64,000 nt of DNA from Goodfellowiella coeruleoviolacea (GCF_024171785.1 NZ_JAMTCK010000006.1:248001-312000), one strand, 5' to 3'. Positions 24,347 through 33,457 are shown, numbered from the stretch's first letter. Translations and numbers: made by a program. The notes: generated by a model from the letters alone, not told the origin.

Positions 24347-27300
24347 TTGCCGAAGCGACCAGACGAGAACAGGTTCACGATCCCCACTACCTGGCGCACC
24401 CACATCCACCCGTTCCGCGGCAGCGTCACCGCCAGCCGCGTCCGGGTCGACGACACCGCGGTCACGGCGCTGCGGGAGCGTGCCGACGAGTTCCGGCTCG
24501 CCCTGGAGCGCACCACCGGCGCGCCCGACCTGCTGGACGCGGCCCGCGCCTGGCTGCGCGGCGAGGCGTCCCCGCTGGGCGCGGCCGTGGTCACCAAGCT
24601 GGCCAGGCGGCTGGCGGCGCGCCGGGGCGCGGCCAAGTTCGACCCGCCGGCGTTCGCCGACCTGTGGGTGGCCGCGCACGGCATCGCGTTCGCCGCCGAG
24701 GCCGCGGTCGACCTCGCCCAAATCGAGGTCGACGAGAACGGCACCGCCGGGTACGTGGTGGCGCGCGCCGACCCCGAGGACTGGGACGAGGCGCTCTCCT
24801 ACGGGGGCCTGGCGCCCGTGGTGCACCGGGTGCGCGCGCTGCTGGCCGCCGCCGACGACACGGACTACCAGGCGGCCGCCACCGTGCTGGCCGGCCGGCG
24901 CGAGCACGACGTGGAACGGGTGATCGGCGCGTACCTGGTGCCGACCGAGACGGCCTGGGTGGACGAGGCGCTCGCTACCGCCGAGCCCGACGAGGACGAC
25001 ACCGAGCGGATGCGGCTGGTGCTCTGCTCGGTGCGCTCGGTCGAGCAGCTGCACCGCGTCAGCCACCACGAGCGGGCGCTGTGGAGTCTCACCTTCCGCG
25101 ACACCATGTACACGGTGGCCGAGCGGGTCGGTCCGGCGATCGCACCGCTGCTGGCCGCGCAGTGGCCCCGCGAGCGCCGCGACGCCAACAAGAAGTGCGT
25201 CCTGGCGGTGCTCGCCGCGCTGCCGACCGACGAGGCGTTCGAGCTGCTGGTGGCGTGCCTGGACCAGCCGCACGTCAACGCCGCCGTGCGGGACGCGGCC
25301 ACGCGGTACCCGGCGCGGGCGTTGCGGGTGCTCGCCTCGGCCGCCTCGGGCTCGACCTCGGTCGCCCCGCTGGCCGCCCGGCTGCTGCACGAGCACGCCG
25401 CCGCCCACCCGGACCTGGTGGCCGCCCTGCCGCCCGAGACGCGCGCCGCGCTCGACGGGGCCGAGCAGCCCGCCGACCGGGTCGCCGAGGCAGCACTGGA
25501 CGAGCTGCCCGCGCTGCTGGTCAACCCGCCGTGGGCGGCCAAGCGCACCGTGGTCCGGCGGCCGGTGGTCAAGGGGCTGGAGCCGTCGGTCGAACCGGCG
25601 GTGGTCTGGGCGAAAGGCGAGCGCCGCAAGTGGGCGGACACCAGGGTCGACCACTACCGCGGGGACATCCCCGAGGACGCGGCCGACCCGTACTGGGCGC
25701 GGTACCGGGACCTGGCCGACGGCACCCACCAGCACGAGCTGCCGAGGAACCTGTTCCTGTTCGGGCCGGAGGACGTGGCGCGACCGCTGCTGCGCACCTG
25801 GCAGCCGCCGCAGGGGAACAGCTACGCGTGGATGCGGGTGATCGTGGCCCGGTTCGAACTGGACGCGCTGCCCGCCGCGCTCGCCCTGGCCCGGCCGCGC
25901 CCGGCCGAGCGGGGCGAGCTGCTGCACCCGTTCGCCACCGTGGAGGTGGCCGAGCTGATGGCCGACTGGCTGCGGCTCAAGGCGCTGCGATCGGTGGCCG
26001 AGCCCTGGTTCCACCGGCACGCCGCGGTCGCCGCCCGCGCGCTGGTGCCGGCGGCCGTGGGCAGGGCGGGCAAGCCGCGCGGCAACGCCGAGGGCGCGCT
26101 GCGGTTCATCGCCACCACCCCCAACGGCGTCGACACGATCATCGCGGCCGCGCGCCACTACGGGGACGCCGCCCTCGCCGCGATCCAGTCGTTGTTGGAC
26201 CGGGTGTCCTCGGCCGAGGAGCGGGTCACCGCACCCAAGCCGCCGGCCTGGCTGGACGTGCACCGGCTGCCCCAGGTGCTGCTGCGGGACCGCGAGCGCG
26301 CCCTGCCGCTGTCCGCGGTCGAGCACCTCACCACGCTGCTCAACCTGTCCACATGGGACAGTCCGTTCCCCGGTCTCGACGCGGTCGTCGACAGCTGCGA
26401 CCGGGCTTCGCTCACCGGGTTCGCCTGGGCGCTGTTCGACCAGTCCGCGCGGGAGTTCCGGTTCCACGGTTACCGGGGCGACTGGGTGCTGCCGGCGCTC
26501 GGGCGGTTCGGCGACGACGACACGGTGCGCCGGCTCGCCCCGGTCATCCGCGCCTGGCACAAGAAGGACAACCGGAAGGCGGCCGTGGCCGGCCTGGACG
26601 TGCTCGCCGCCATCGGCACGGACGCGGCGCTGGTGCAGTTGAACTCGATCGCGCAGAGCCCGGCCACCCGGTCCCTGGGCTACGAAGCCCAGCGGCGGCT
26701 CAACACGCTCGCCCGCGTCCGGGGGCTGCGCCCGGACCAGCTCGCCGACCAGCTCGTGCCCGACTTCGGGCTGGACGAGCGCGGCAGCCTCACCCTGGAC
26801 TACGGCCCCCGCCGGTTCACCGTGGGCTTCGACGACCAGCTCAAGCCGTTCGTCACCGACCAGACCGGCAAGCGGCTCAAGGACCTGCCCAAACCCGGTG
26901 CCCGCGACGACGCCGACCTCGCCCCCGCGGCCCACGCGCGGTTCGCCGAGTTGAAGAAGGACGTGCGCACGGTGGCGGCCAACCAGATCCGCCGCCTGGA
27001 ACAGGCCATGATCAGTCAGCGGCGCTGGGAGCTGGCCGAGTTCCAGCGCCTGTTCGTCCACCACCCGCTGCTCTGGCACATCGCCCGGCGCCTGCTGTGG
27101 CGGGCCGACACCGGGGTGGTCTTCCGCGTCTGCGAGGACCGCACCTTCGCCGACGCCGACGACACCACCACGGTGCTGCCGGAGACGACCCGGGTGAGCG
27201 TCGCCCACCCCGTCCACCTCGGCGAGGAGGCCGCGGCCTGGGCCGAGGTGTTCGCCGACTACGAGATCCTGCAACCCTTCCCGCAGCTGCACCGGCCCGT

Positions 27301-27658
27301 GCACCGGCTCACCGGGGAGGAGCGCACCAGCGCCGAGCTGACCCGCTTCCACGGCACCACCGTGCCCACCACCAGGGTGCTCGGTCTGCAGCGGCGCGGC
27401 TGGTCGCTGGTGTCCCACGGCGGCGGTGTGGACACGTACCTGTGCCGTCCGGCGCGGGGCAACCGGAAGGTGGTGATCGTGCTGGACCCGGGCGTGGAGC
27501 GCGGGGCTCCGCTGTCCGACCCGGAGCAGCGCGTCGTCCGGGTGGCGTTAACCGACGCGCAACGCGGCGCGGTCAACGGCCGGTTCGGTGAACTGGACGC
27601 GGTGCTCGTGTCCGAGGTGCTCACCGACCTCACCACGCTGACCGCGCCGGAGGCCTAG
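24347..27658 (+). CDS. DUF4132 protein, paralogue A
   Basis: A protein of about 1103 residues. The C-terminal third is a DUF4132 domain (the region of E. coli YehI/MolR-type proteins), with L-V-P-D-F-G-L-D-E-R-G-S and a conserved H-P-V-H-L-G, Y-E-I-L-Q-P-F-P-Q-L block. The first 700 residues are Ala/Leu-rich helical repeats, HEAT-like. TTG 24347 is proposed as start: GCAGGAGGCGGCG precedes it, matching GAGGAGGCGGC before the ATG of paralogue B, and the proteins align from that point (P-x-x-P-D-E-x). The frame is open to 24134 but lacks similarity there. It is divergent from purF. The function is unknown; DUF4132 proteins are often large and occur in tandem families. Confidence 0.85.
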   Translation: MPKRPDENRFTIPTTWRTHIHPFRGSVTASRVRVDDTAVTALRERADEFRLALERTTGAPDLLDAARAWLRGEASPLGAAVVTKLARRLAARRGAAKFDPPAFADLWVAAHGIAFAAEAAVDLAQIEVDENGTAGYVVARADPEDWDEALSYGGLAPVVHRVRALLAAADDTDYQAAATVLAGRREHDVERVIGAYLVPTETAWVDEALATAEPDEDDTERMRLVLCSVRSVEQLHRVSHHERALWSLTFRDTMYTVAERVGPAIAPLLAAQWPRERRDANKKCVLAVLAALPTDEAFELLVACLDQPHVNAAVRDAATRYPARALRVLASAASGSTSVAPLAARLLHEHAAAHPDLVAALPPETRAALDGAEQPADRVAEAALDELPALLVNPPWAAKRTVVRRPVVKGLEPSVEPAVVWAKGERRKWADTRVDHYRGDIPEDAADPYWARYRDLADGTHQHELPRNLFLFGPEDVARPLLRTWQPPQGNSYAWMRVIVARFELDALPAALALARPRPAERGELLHPFATVEVAELMADWLRLKALRSVAEPWFHRHAAVAARALVPAAVGRAGKPRGNAEGALRFIATTPNGVDTIIAAARHYGDAALAAIQSLLDRVSSAEERVTAPKPPAWLDVHRLPQVLLRDRERALPLSAVEHLTTLLNLSTWDSPFPGLDAVVDSCDRASLTGFAWALFDQSAREFRFHGYRGDWVLPALGRFGDDDTVRRLAPVIRAWHKKDNRKAAVAGLDVLAAIGTDAALVQLNSIAQSPATRSLGYEAQRRLNTLARVRGLRPDQLADQLVPDFGLDERGSLTLDYGPRRFTVGFDDQLKPFVTDQTGKRLKDLPKPGARDDADLAPAAHARFAELKKDVRTVAANQIRRLEQAMISQRRWELAEFQRLFVHHPLLWHIARRLLWRADTGVVFRVCEDRTFADADDTTTVLPETTRVSVAHPVHLGEEAAAWAEVFADYEILQPFPQLHRPVHRLTGEERTSAELTRFHGTTVPTTRVLGLQRRGWSLVSHGGGVDTYLCRPARGNRKVVIVLDPGVERGAPLSDPEQRVVRVALTDAQRGAVNGRFGELDAVLVSEVLTDLTTLTAPEA
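26762..26879 (+). repeat. 118-bp tract identical to paralogue B
   Basis: This stretch of paralogue A is base-for-base identical to 30274-30391 in paralogue B, including all third codon positions. Sequence immediately on either side differs at many third positions and some amino acids. A gene-conversion tract is the simplest reading. Confidence 0.85.
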
Positions 27659-27682
27659 CGGCACCGGCGAACCCGCCCCAAG

Positions 27683-27697
27683 TGTCCACTGTGGACA
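27683..27697. repeat. Perfect palindrome TGTCCACTGTGGACA
   Basis: A 15-base palindrome with a single central base, in the 149-bp gap between the DUF4132 genes. The core GTCCAC-W-GTGGAC also occurs at 18913-18925, 29030-29042 and 44177-44189. Confidence 0.6.
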
Positions 27698-27807
27698 GAC
27701 GAAACCTGGTGCTGGGCGGGTGGACGCGACAGGGGCGCGCCCCGGTCCGTCGGAAACTGTCGGACCGGCTGCGTAGGGTGCGCCGCACAGCCAAGTGAGG
27801 AGGCGGC

Positions 27808-30800
27808 ATGCGGCAGCCGGACGAGGACGCCTTCGTCCTCCCCGACCAGTGGCGCGACCAGATCCACGTGTGGCGGGGCGGCGACGTGCCGCCGAGCGCG
27901 GTCCCGGCCGAGGACGCGCCCCTCGCCGGCATCCGGGCCCGGCTGCCCGAGATCCGGGCCGCGCTGCCGCACGCCACCGGCGACCCCGGCCTGATCAACG
28001 CGGCAGCCGCCTACCTGGCCGGCGCGGCCGACCCGGTGGGCGCGGCCGTGGTCGCCACGATCTACGAGGAGCTGCCCGACCACAGCTACGACGTGGACAC
28101 CACGGCCGCCTTCGCCCACCTGTGGGCCGCCGAGCACGGCCTGGCGTTCGCGGCCGCGGCCGCCGTGGAACTGGGCGGCGTCCTCGTCCAGGACCCCACC
28201 CACGGTCGAGGCACGCCCATCGCGTACCGGGTCACCGCGCCCGACGCCGACACCCACCCCAACCAGCTGCTCGGCTCCGGGTTCGGCAAGTACATCCTGC
28301 GCCGGACGCGGACCCTGCTGGCGCTCGCCGCCGAGCCGGACCACCGGGCCGCGCTCGCCGCCCTGGCCGAGCGCCGCCACGACGACATGCGCCGCATCCT
28401 CGCCGCCTACCTGGCGCCCACCGAGGCGGACTGGGTGGCCGAGGCCGTGGCCGCGGCGCCGCGGACCGAGGTCCGGTCGGACCCGAGGCTGTTCCTGCTG
28501 CTCCTCTCGCTCACCTCGCTCGACCAGCTCGCCCACCTGCACGCCGGGTGGGACCTGTGGCTGCTGACCTTCCAGGAGCCGCTGTGCACGGTGGCCGCGC
28601 GGCTCGGCCCGGCCATCGCGCCGGTCGTGGCCGACCTGCTGGACCGCGAGGACCACGACAACCACCGCAAGGGCATCCTGGCCGTGCTCGGCGCGCTGCC
28701 CACGGACGAGGCGTTCGACCTGCTGGTGGCGCGGCTGGACACCCCGCACGTGCACGCGGCCGTGATCGCGGCCGGCCAGCGGTTCCCGGCGCGGGCACTG
28801 CGGCGGCTCGCCGCGGCGGCCGCGGGCGCGCTGCCCGGCGGCGACGCCGCCCGCCTGGCCCCGCTGGCCGCCCGGCTGCTGCGCGGCCACGTGACCGCCC
28901 ACCCCGACCTGGCCGCCGCCCTGCGGCCCGAGGTGCCGGATGAGCACCGGGCCGCGCTCGACGCCGCGACGGGGGACACCGACGCGGTGACCGACGCGCC
29001 GCTGGAGACCCTGCCCGAACCACTGGTTCGTCCACTGTGGACACAGGAGCGCCCGGTCGTCCAGCCGGTCACGGTCAGGGGCCTGACCGCGCCCACCGAG
29101 CGCGCCGTGCACTGGGCCGACGGCGAGCAGCAGCGGTGGGCCGCCACCAGAACCGACTACGGGCAGGAGCACACCAGGCACCTGAACCGGGCGGCGTGGC
29201 AGGCCAGGGCCACCGCCCTGCGCGAGGGCACCCTGCACCCCTACGACCACCCCGGGTTCGTCCTGGACGCCCCGGAGGACCTGGTGCGACCACTGCTGGC
29301 GACCTGGCGGCCGAAGGTGTTCTGGCGGCACGACACCGCGGCCTGGCTGAAGCTGGTGGCCGCGCGCTTCGGCGCCGACGCGCTGCCCGCCGTGCTGCTG
29401 GTGGCCCGGTCCCAGCCGGCGGCCAGCGGCGAGGTGCTGCTGCCGTTCGTCAGCGCCGAGGTGGCCGAGCTGATGGCCGACTGGCTGGTGCGGGTGCGCT
29501 CGGCCCGGTCGGTGGCCCGGGCCTGGCTGCGGCGCCACCGCACCGCCGCGGTGCTCGCCCTGGTGCCGCCGGCCCTGGGCAGGGCCGGCAAGCGGCGGCG
29601 CGCCGCCGAGGCGGCCCTGCGCCACCTCGCCGCCACCGGCAGCCCCGCCGAGGTGGTGGAGCTGGCCCGCCAGCACGGCGACCAGGCCGCCGCCGGCGTC
29701 GAGTCGATCCTGGCCGCGGATCCGCTGGCGGACCTGCCCCCCACCATGCCCGAGGTCGGCTCGTGGCTGGACGTGTACCGGCTGCCCCGGGTGTTGTTGC
29801 GGGACCGCCGCCACGCCCTGCCGGCCAGCGCGGTCGAGCACCTGGTCACCATGCTGGCGCTGTCCTGGCCGCACGGCCGCTACGCCGGCATCGACGTGGT
29901 GCGGGAGGTCTGCGACCCGGAGTCGCTGGCCGAGTTCGTCTGGGCGCTGTACGAGCAGTCCAGGGCGGACTACTACGTCGACGCCAAGGAGGACTGGGGC
30001 CTGCCCGCGCTCGGCTGGCTCGGCAACGACGACACGGTGCGCCGGCTCGCCCCGCTGATCCGGTCCTGGCCCGGCGACGGCCAGCACGTCCAAGCCGTGA
30101 TCGGGCTGGACGTGCTGGTCGCGATCGGCACCGACACGGCGCTGGCGCACCTGAACTCCATCGCCACCACGGTGAAGTTCAAGGGCCTGCGTGCCAAGGC
30201 GCAGGAGAGGATCGCCGAACTGGCCGACGAGCGCGGGCTGAGCCCCGAGCAGCTGGCCGACCGGCTGGTGCCGGACTTCGGGCTGGACGAGCGCGGCAGC
30301 CTCACCCTGGACTACGGCCCCCGCCGGTTCACCGTGGGCTTCGACGACCAGCTCAAGCCGTTCGTCACCGACCAGACCGGCAAGCGGCTCAGGGCCCTGC
30401 CCAAGCCCGGCGTGCGCGACGACCCGGACCTGGCCCCGGCCGCGCACCAGCGGTTCACCGCGCTGAAGAAGGACGTGCGGACGGTGTCCGCCGACCAGAT
30501 CCGCCGACTGGAACGGGCCATGGTGGCCCAGCGCCGGTGGAGCCTGGCCGAGTTCCACGACCTGGTCGTGACCCACCCGCTGGTCTGGCACATCGCCCGG
30601 CGGCTGGTGTGGGTCGCCGACAGCGGGGTGTCGTTCCGGCTCGCCGAGGACCGCACCCTGGCCGACGTCCACGACGACACCCTGGTGCTGCCGGCCGGGG
30701 CCCAGGTCGGCATCGCCCACCCGGTGCACCTCGCGGACACGGTCCCGGCGTGGCGCGAGGTGTTCGCCGACTACGCGATCCTGCAGCCGTTCCCGCAGCT

Positions 30801-31188
30801 GGAGCGGCCCGTGCACGCGCTGACCGACCAGGAGCGCGCCAGCACCGAGCTGACCCGCTTCCACGACCGCACCACGTCGACCTTCACCGTGCTCGGCCTG
30901 GAGCGGCGTGGGTGGGAACGCGCCGCCGTCAAGGACGACGGCCTGGAGTGCTGGATCTCCCGGCCGCTGCCGGACAACCGCGCCCTGGTGGTCAACCTGT
31001 CCCCGGGCATCGCGGTCGGCGCGGTGGACTACTACCCGGAGCAGCGCGTCGAGCGGGTCTGGCTGCACGACCAGCCGGGCACACCGGAGTTCCCCACACC
31101 CACCACGGCGTTCGGGGTGCTCGACCCGGTCACCGCGTCCGAGGTGCTGGCCGATCTGCACACGCTGACCACCACGGCCGGTTCGTAG
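27808..31188 (+). CDS. DUF4132 protein, paralogue B
   Basis: A 1126-residue protein, the tandem paralogue of the preceding gene and collinear with it along its whole length. The HEAT-like helical region covers about residues 1-750 and the DUF4132 domain is C-terminal (L-V-P-D-F-G-L-D-E-R-G-S, L-K-K-D-V-R-T-V, H-P-V-H-L-A-D and Y-A-I-L-Q-P-F-P-Q-L). ATG 27808 follows GAGGAGGCGGC. No signal peptide or membrane helices. The two genes look like an old duplication that has diverged except for a 118-bp identical tract. Intact frames and the spacing suggest co-expression or parallel control. The biochemical function is unknown. Confidence 0.87.
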   Translation: MRQPDEDAFVLPDQWRDQIHVWRGGDVPPSAVPAEDAPLAGIRARLPEIRAALPHATGDPGLINAAAAYLAGAADPVGAAVVATIYEELPDHSYDVDTTAAFAHLWAAEHGLAFAAAAAVELGGVLVQDPTHGRGTPIAYRVTAPDADTHPNQLLGSGFGKYILRRTRTLLALAAEPDHRAALAALAERRHDDMRRILAAYLAPTEADWVAEAVAAAPRTEVRSDPRLFLLLLSLTSLDQLAHLHAGWDLWLLTFQEPLCTVAARLGPAIAPVVADLLDREDHDNHRKGILAVLGALPTDEAFDLLVARLDTPHVHAAVIAAGQRFPARALRRLAAAAAGALPGGDAARLAPLAARLLRGHVTAHPDLAAALRPEVPDEHRAALDAATGDTDAVTDAPLETLPEPLVRPLWTQERPVVQPVTVRGLTAPTERAVHWADGEQQRWAATRTDYGQEHTRHLNRAAWQARATALREGTLHPYDHPGFVLDAPEDLVRPLLATWRPKVFWRHDTAAWLKLVAARFGADALPAVLLVARSQPAASGEVLLPFVSAEVAELMADWLVRVRSARSVARAWLRRHRTAAVLALVPPALGRAGKRRRAAEAALRHLAATGSPAEVVELARQHGDQAAAGVESILAADPLADLPPTMPEVGSWLDVYRLPRVLLRDRRHALPASAVEHLVTMLALSWPHGRYAGIDVVREVCDPESLAEFVWALYEQSRADYYVDAKEDWGLPALGWLGNDDTVRRLAPLIRSWPGDGQHVQAVIGLDVLVAIGTDTALAHLNSIATTVKFKGLRAKAQERIAELADERGLSPEQLADRLVPDFGLDERGSLTLDYGPRRFTVGFDDQLKPFVTDQTGKRLRALPKPGVRDDPDLAPAAHQRFTALKKDVRTVSADQIRRLERAMVAQRRWSLAEFHDLVVTHPLVWHIARRLVWVADSGVSFRLAEDRTLADVHDDTLVLPAGAQVGIAHPVHLADTVPAWREVFADYAILQPFPQLERPVHALTDQERASTELTRFHDRTTSTFTVLGLERRGWERAAVKDDGLECWISRPLPDNRALVVNLSPGIAVGAVDYYPEQRVERVWLHDQPGTPEFPTPTTAFGVLDPVTASEVLADLHTLTTTAGS
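30274..30391 (+). repeat. 118-bp tract identical to paralogue A
   Basis: Partner of 26762-26879. The identical run begins at the codon for Asp in P-D-F-G-L and ends inside K-R-L-R/K. See the finding on gene conversion. Confidence 0.85.
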
Positions 31189-31301
31189 CCCGGGGCGCGC
31201 GGACGGCCGGCGCGCCCAGCCGGCAAGCACCACCAGTCCGATGTGGACGGTCAGTCCGGTCGGCCCGGCCCGCCGCCGGGCCGATCAACCCCGTGGTCCG
31301 G

Positions 31302-32060
31302 TCACGCCGCCCGCCCGTCCAGTCGCAGCGCCCAGCGGACCTTGTCCTGGCCGGTGGCGGGCAGCTCGTCGCGACGCCACAGTCCGTAGTAGACGGAGGT
31401 CGCCGGGCCGGTCACCTCGGCGTCGGCCGGTTCGCCCGGCTCGGCCGCGCGCACCTCGGCGGCCACCCCGGGCACGAACCGCACGTGCCAGGCGGCCGGC
31501 GCGTCCGTGCACCGCACCACGGCCGTGCCGCCGGCCTCGGGCGCCACGTCCGTGGCGTACTTGATGGCCAGCAGGGTGCCCAGCACCTCGTCGATGCCGT
31601 CCACGGCCTGGTCGGTGTCGGTGGGCACCAGGGTGCGCAGTGCCGCCTGCGCGTCCCAGCGCCGCAGGTTCATCCGGTGCGCCAGCCGCCGGTGCCACAC
31701 CCACGCCTGGTCGGGGCTGGCCGGCGAGGGCGTCCACACCGGGGAGTCCGCTGGTGTGGCGGCCAGTGCGGCGCCGGTCGCGGCCAGTTGCGCGTCCAGG
31801 TAGGCCACGGGATCAGCGCCGGCCACCCGTGCGGGCGGGGGCAGTTGCAGCAGGCTGCCGGTGCGCAGGTAGTCCCCGGCCAGCTCCAGGAACGCGGCCA
31901 CGTCCACGACCAGTTCGGCGAAGGTCCACCCCGGACAGGACGGCACCCCGGTCTCCAGGTCGGCCTGGTCCACCGCCTCCCGGAACAGGGCCGCCTGCCG
32001 GGTGAACACCTCGATCCACCGCTGGCTGTCCCATCCCACTGGCCCCACGTGCCCTGCCAC
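31302..32060 (-). CDS. Maleylpyruvate isomerase-family mycothiol-dependent-type protein
   Basis: A 252-residue protein with the DinB-like four-helix N-terminal domain (MDMPI_N) of mycothiol-dependent enzymes: C-P-G-W-T-F-A-E-L-V-V-D-V-A near residue 40, and W-H-R-R-L-A-H-R-M-N-L-R-R-W-D at about 125. The His residues in these two helices are positioned for metal binding. The C-terminal part (A-W-H-V-R-F-V-P-G, S-V-Y-Y-G-L-W-R-R) is a sterol-carrier-like domain often found in these proteins. The real substrate is unknown; most family members are not maleylpyruvate isomerases. GTG 32060 with GGGGAGG upstream is used. It converges on the DUF4132 gene. Confidence 0.82.
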   Translation of the reverse strand: MAGHVGPVGWDSQRWIEVFTRQAALFREAVDQADLETGVPSCPGWTFAELVVDVAAFLELAGDYLRTGSLLQLPPPARVAGADPVAYLDAQLAATGAALAATPADSPVWTPSPASPDQAWVWHRRLAHRMNLRRWDAQAALRTLVPTDTDQAVDGIDEVLGTLLAIKYATDVAPEAGGTAVVRCTDAPAAWHVRFVPGVAAEVRAAEPGEPADAEVTGPATSVYYGLWRRDELPATGQDKVRWALRLDGRAA

Positions 32061-32612
32061 CGTGCCTCCCCGACGTTGCTGTCCGTCGTCGGTGCAGCCC
32101 GCCGACGGCCGTGTTTCGGTTACTGTCGCACCCACCGCGGACGCGGCTGACCGCCCACCCGGCTCCGCTCCGGCCCGTCGCGCGCTGGCTCGACCCGGGC
32201 CTGGTCCCGTCCTGTCCCGCCCAGTCCGGCCCGCTTCCCGGGGTCGCCCCGATTCTCGGGCATCACCCCGACAACCGATCCGCTGGATCGATCCTGGTTC
32301 GCACCGTCGGCCGCTGCCCACGGCCGCCCGCCGCGGGGTTGTCCTGTTCCGCGTGATTCGCCGTGATCGCCCACACCGGGTGCGCCGCTGCTGGCACCAT
32401 CCGCCGCACAGCACCAACCAGCGCCCAGTTGACCGCGCCGCGCCGGCGTCCGGCGGACCGCACCGGCAGCGGCGGACCAGCCTCCGCCGGCACCGGCACG
32501 GTGGGCGGAACCGACGTGCTCCCGGTTGCGTCGCATCCGCACGATCTGGGGTTGATCGGATTGACCGCCGCCTGGGACGTCGGTTGATCATCGGCTTGCG
32601 GGAAGGAACACC
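32061..32612. other. Intergenic region upstream of the WXG100 operon
   Basis: About 550 bp between two divergent genes. A TTGACC hexamer near 32560 lies about 17 bp before TTGATC, a weak promoter candidate for the downstream ESX-type operon. No gene, dispersed-element copy or strong hairpin is seen. Confidence 0.4.
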
Positions 32613-32930
32613 ATGGCCTCCTTCGAAGTTGAACCAGCGTCCCTGCGGGAGGGGTCGAAGCAGTTCGCCTCCGCCTCGGACACGATCGGCACGGCGGCCG
32701 GGACGGTCGACTCGGTGCGGTTGGCGGACGGCGCCCTGGGCGAGGTGGCCGCGGCGGCCGAGTTCACCCGGGCGCTGTCGGGTTTCACCAGCCTGCACGC
32801 ACGTGACCTGAAGGCCGGCGCGGGCTGGGTGGCCGACACCGGCACCGGGCTCGCCGAGAACGCCGAGGCGTACGAGCGCCAGGACGGCGACTCCGCCGAC
32901 AAGCTCGACGCCATCTGGGGCACGGGATGA
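32613..32930 (+). CDS. WXG100-like type VII secretion target
   Basis: A 105-residue all-helical protein resembling small ESX (type VII) substrates of the DUF2563/WXG100-like group. It starts S-F-E-V-E-P-A-S-L-R-E-G-S-K-Q-F-A-S-A-S-D-T-I, which forms the first amphipathic helix. A turn precedes a second helix (R-A-L-S-G-F-T-S-L-H-A-R-D-L through L-A-E-N-A-E-A-Y-E-R-Q-D). The usual W-x-G turn is not clearly present, although G-W-V-A-D-T-G-T-G occurs near 73. GGGAAGGA precedes ATG 32613. Its stop overlaps the next ORF by ATGA. Probable role: secreted alone or as partner of the downstream hydrolase; inference from context. Confidence 0.75.
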   Translation: MASFEVEPASLREGSKQFASASDTIGTAAGTVDSVRLADGALGEVAAAAEFTRALSGFTSLHARDLKAGAGWVADTGTGLAENAEAYERQDGDSADKLDAIWGTG

Positions 32931-33457
32931 CCACGCCAGCGGGCGGTCGCACGCACCGCACCCGCACGCCCCACACTTGGGCGCCCCACATCCGGGCGGC
33001 CCGCACCCGGGCGGCCCGCACCCGGACGGCCGCCGCCAACTCAGCCGGCCCGGCCCACCCGGCCAGGCCAGCACAACACCCGGGTCACGACCCCGACCAG
33101 CGGAAACCCCACCACCCCTGGCACCAGCCCCAGCCCACCGCCGCCGAGCCGGCCGCGCACCGACGAACGCCCCAGCACCGGGCGCGAACGCGGTGGTCAC
33201 CGCACCAGGAACCGAACCCCCAGGAACCGAACCCCCAGTGGCTGAACCGCCAGTGGCCAAACCCCCAGGGGCCAGGCCGCCAGGGGTCAAACCGCCCCCA
33301 GACCAGCCCCCACCCTTCCCAGGGGGGCGACCCCGGCTCCAGCCTATCCGTCCCACCCGCCACCGACACCACGCCGATCACATCTGTGGATAACTCCCCT
33401 GCCTGTGCACAACTCGTCCTCAATCGGGCGAATCTCGTCTCTGGAGTGGCGCGATGA
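32927..33457 (+). CDS. Pro/His-rich ORF coupled to both neighbours
   Basis: A 176-residue open frame whose ATG overlaps the WXG100-like stop (ATGA at 32927) and whose TGA overlaps the DUF1023 gene start (ATGA at 33454). The first 85 or so codons have G/C third positions like real genes. The protein is basic and rich in Pro, His, Arg and Ala, then has E-P-N-P-Q and related pentapeptide repeats at about 95-125. From about residue 125 on it is encoded by dispersed element copy 3, giving an unrelated Ser/Pro-rich tail. It may be a translated linker or coupling gene, or a decayed gene whose frame survives to keep translation going. No known domain. Confidence 0.45.
   Translation: MTTPAGGRTHRTRTPHTWAPHIRAARTRAARTRTAAANSAGPAHPARPAQHPGHDPDQRKPHHPWHQPQPTAAEPAAHRRTPQHRARTRWSPHQEPNPQEPNPQWLNRQWPNPQGPGRQGSNRPQTSPHPSQGGDPGSSLSVPPATDTTPITSVDNSPACAQLVLNRANLVSGVAR
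33203..33300. repeat. Degenerate 15-bp tandem repeat, Pro-rich
   Basis: About six to seven imperfect 15-bp units derived from AGGAACCGAACCCCC and AGTGGCCAAACCCCC. In one frame they encode E-P-N-P-Q-type pentapeptides; in the +1 frame P-P-G-T-E, P-P-V-A-E and P-P-V-A-K. They run directly into dispersed element copy 3. Confidence 0.7.
33301..33412 (-). repeat. Dispersed DnaA-box-pair element, copy 3
   Basis: Reverse-oriented copy: TTGTGCACAG from 33412, TTATCCACAG from 33393 (19 bp apart), GGATAGGCTGG with TAGGCT from 33346, then GGGGTCGCCCCCCTGGGAAGGG and a GGGGG run. This is the only copy not between convergent genes; it lies inside the ORF just upstream of the DUF1023 gene. Confidence 0.85.

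Noticed and set aside
27655-31233. 1192-codon open frame antisense to DUF4132 paralogue B
   Set aside because: It mirrors the sense gene exactly; long antisense frames are expected where third positions are almost always G/C. The product is Gly/Arg/Val-rich with no domain.
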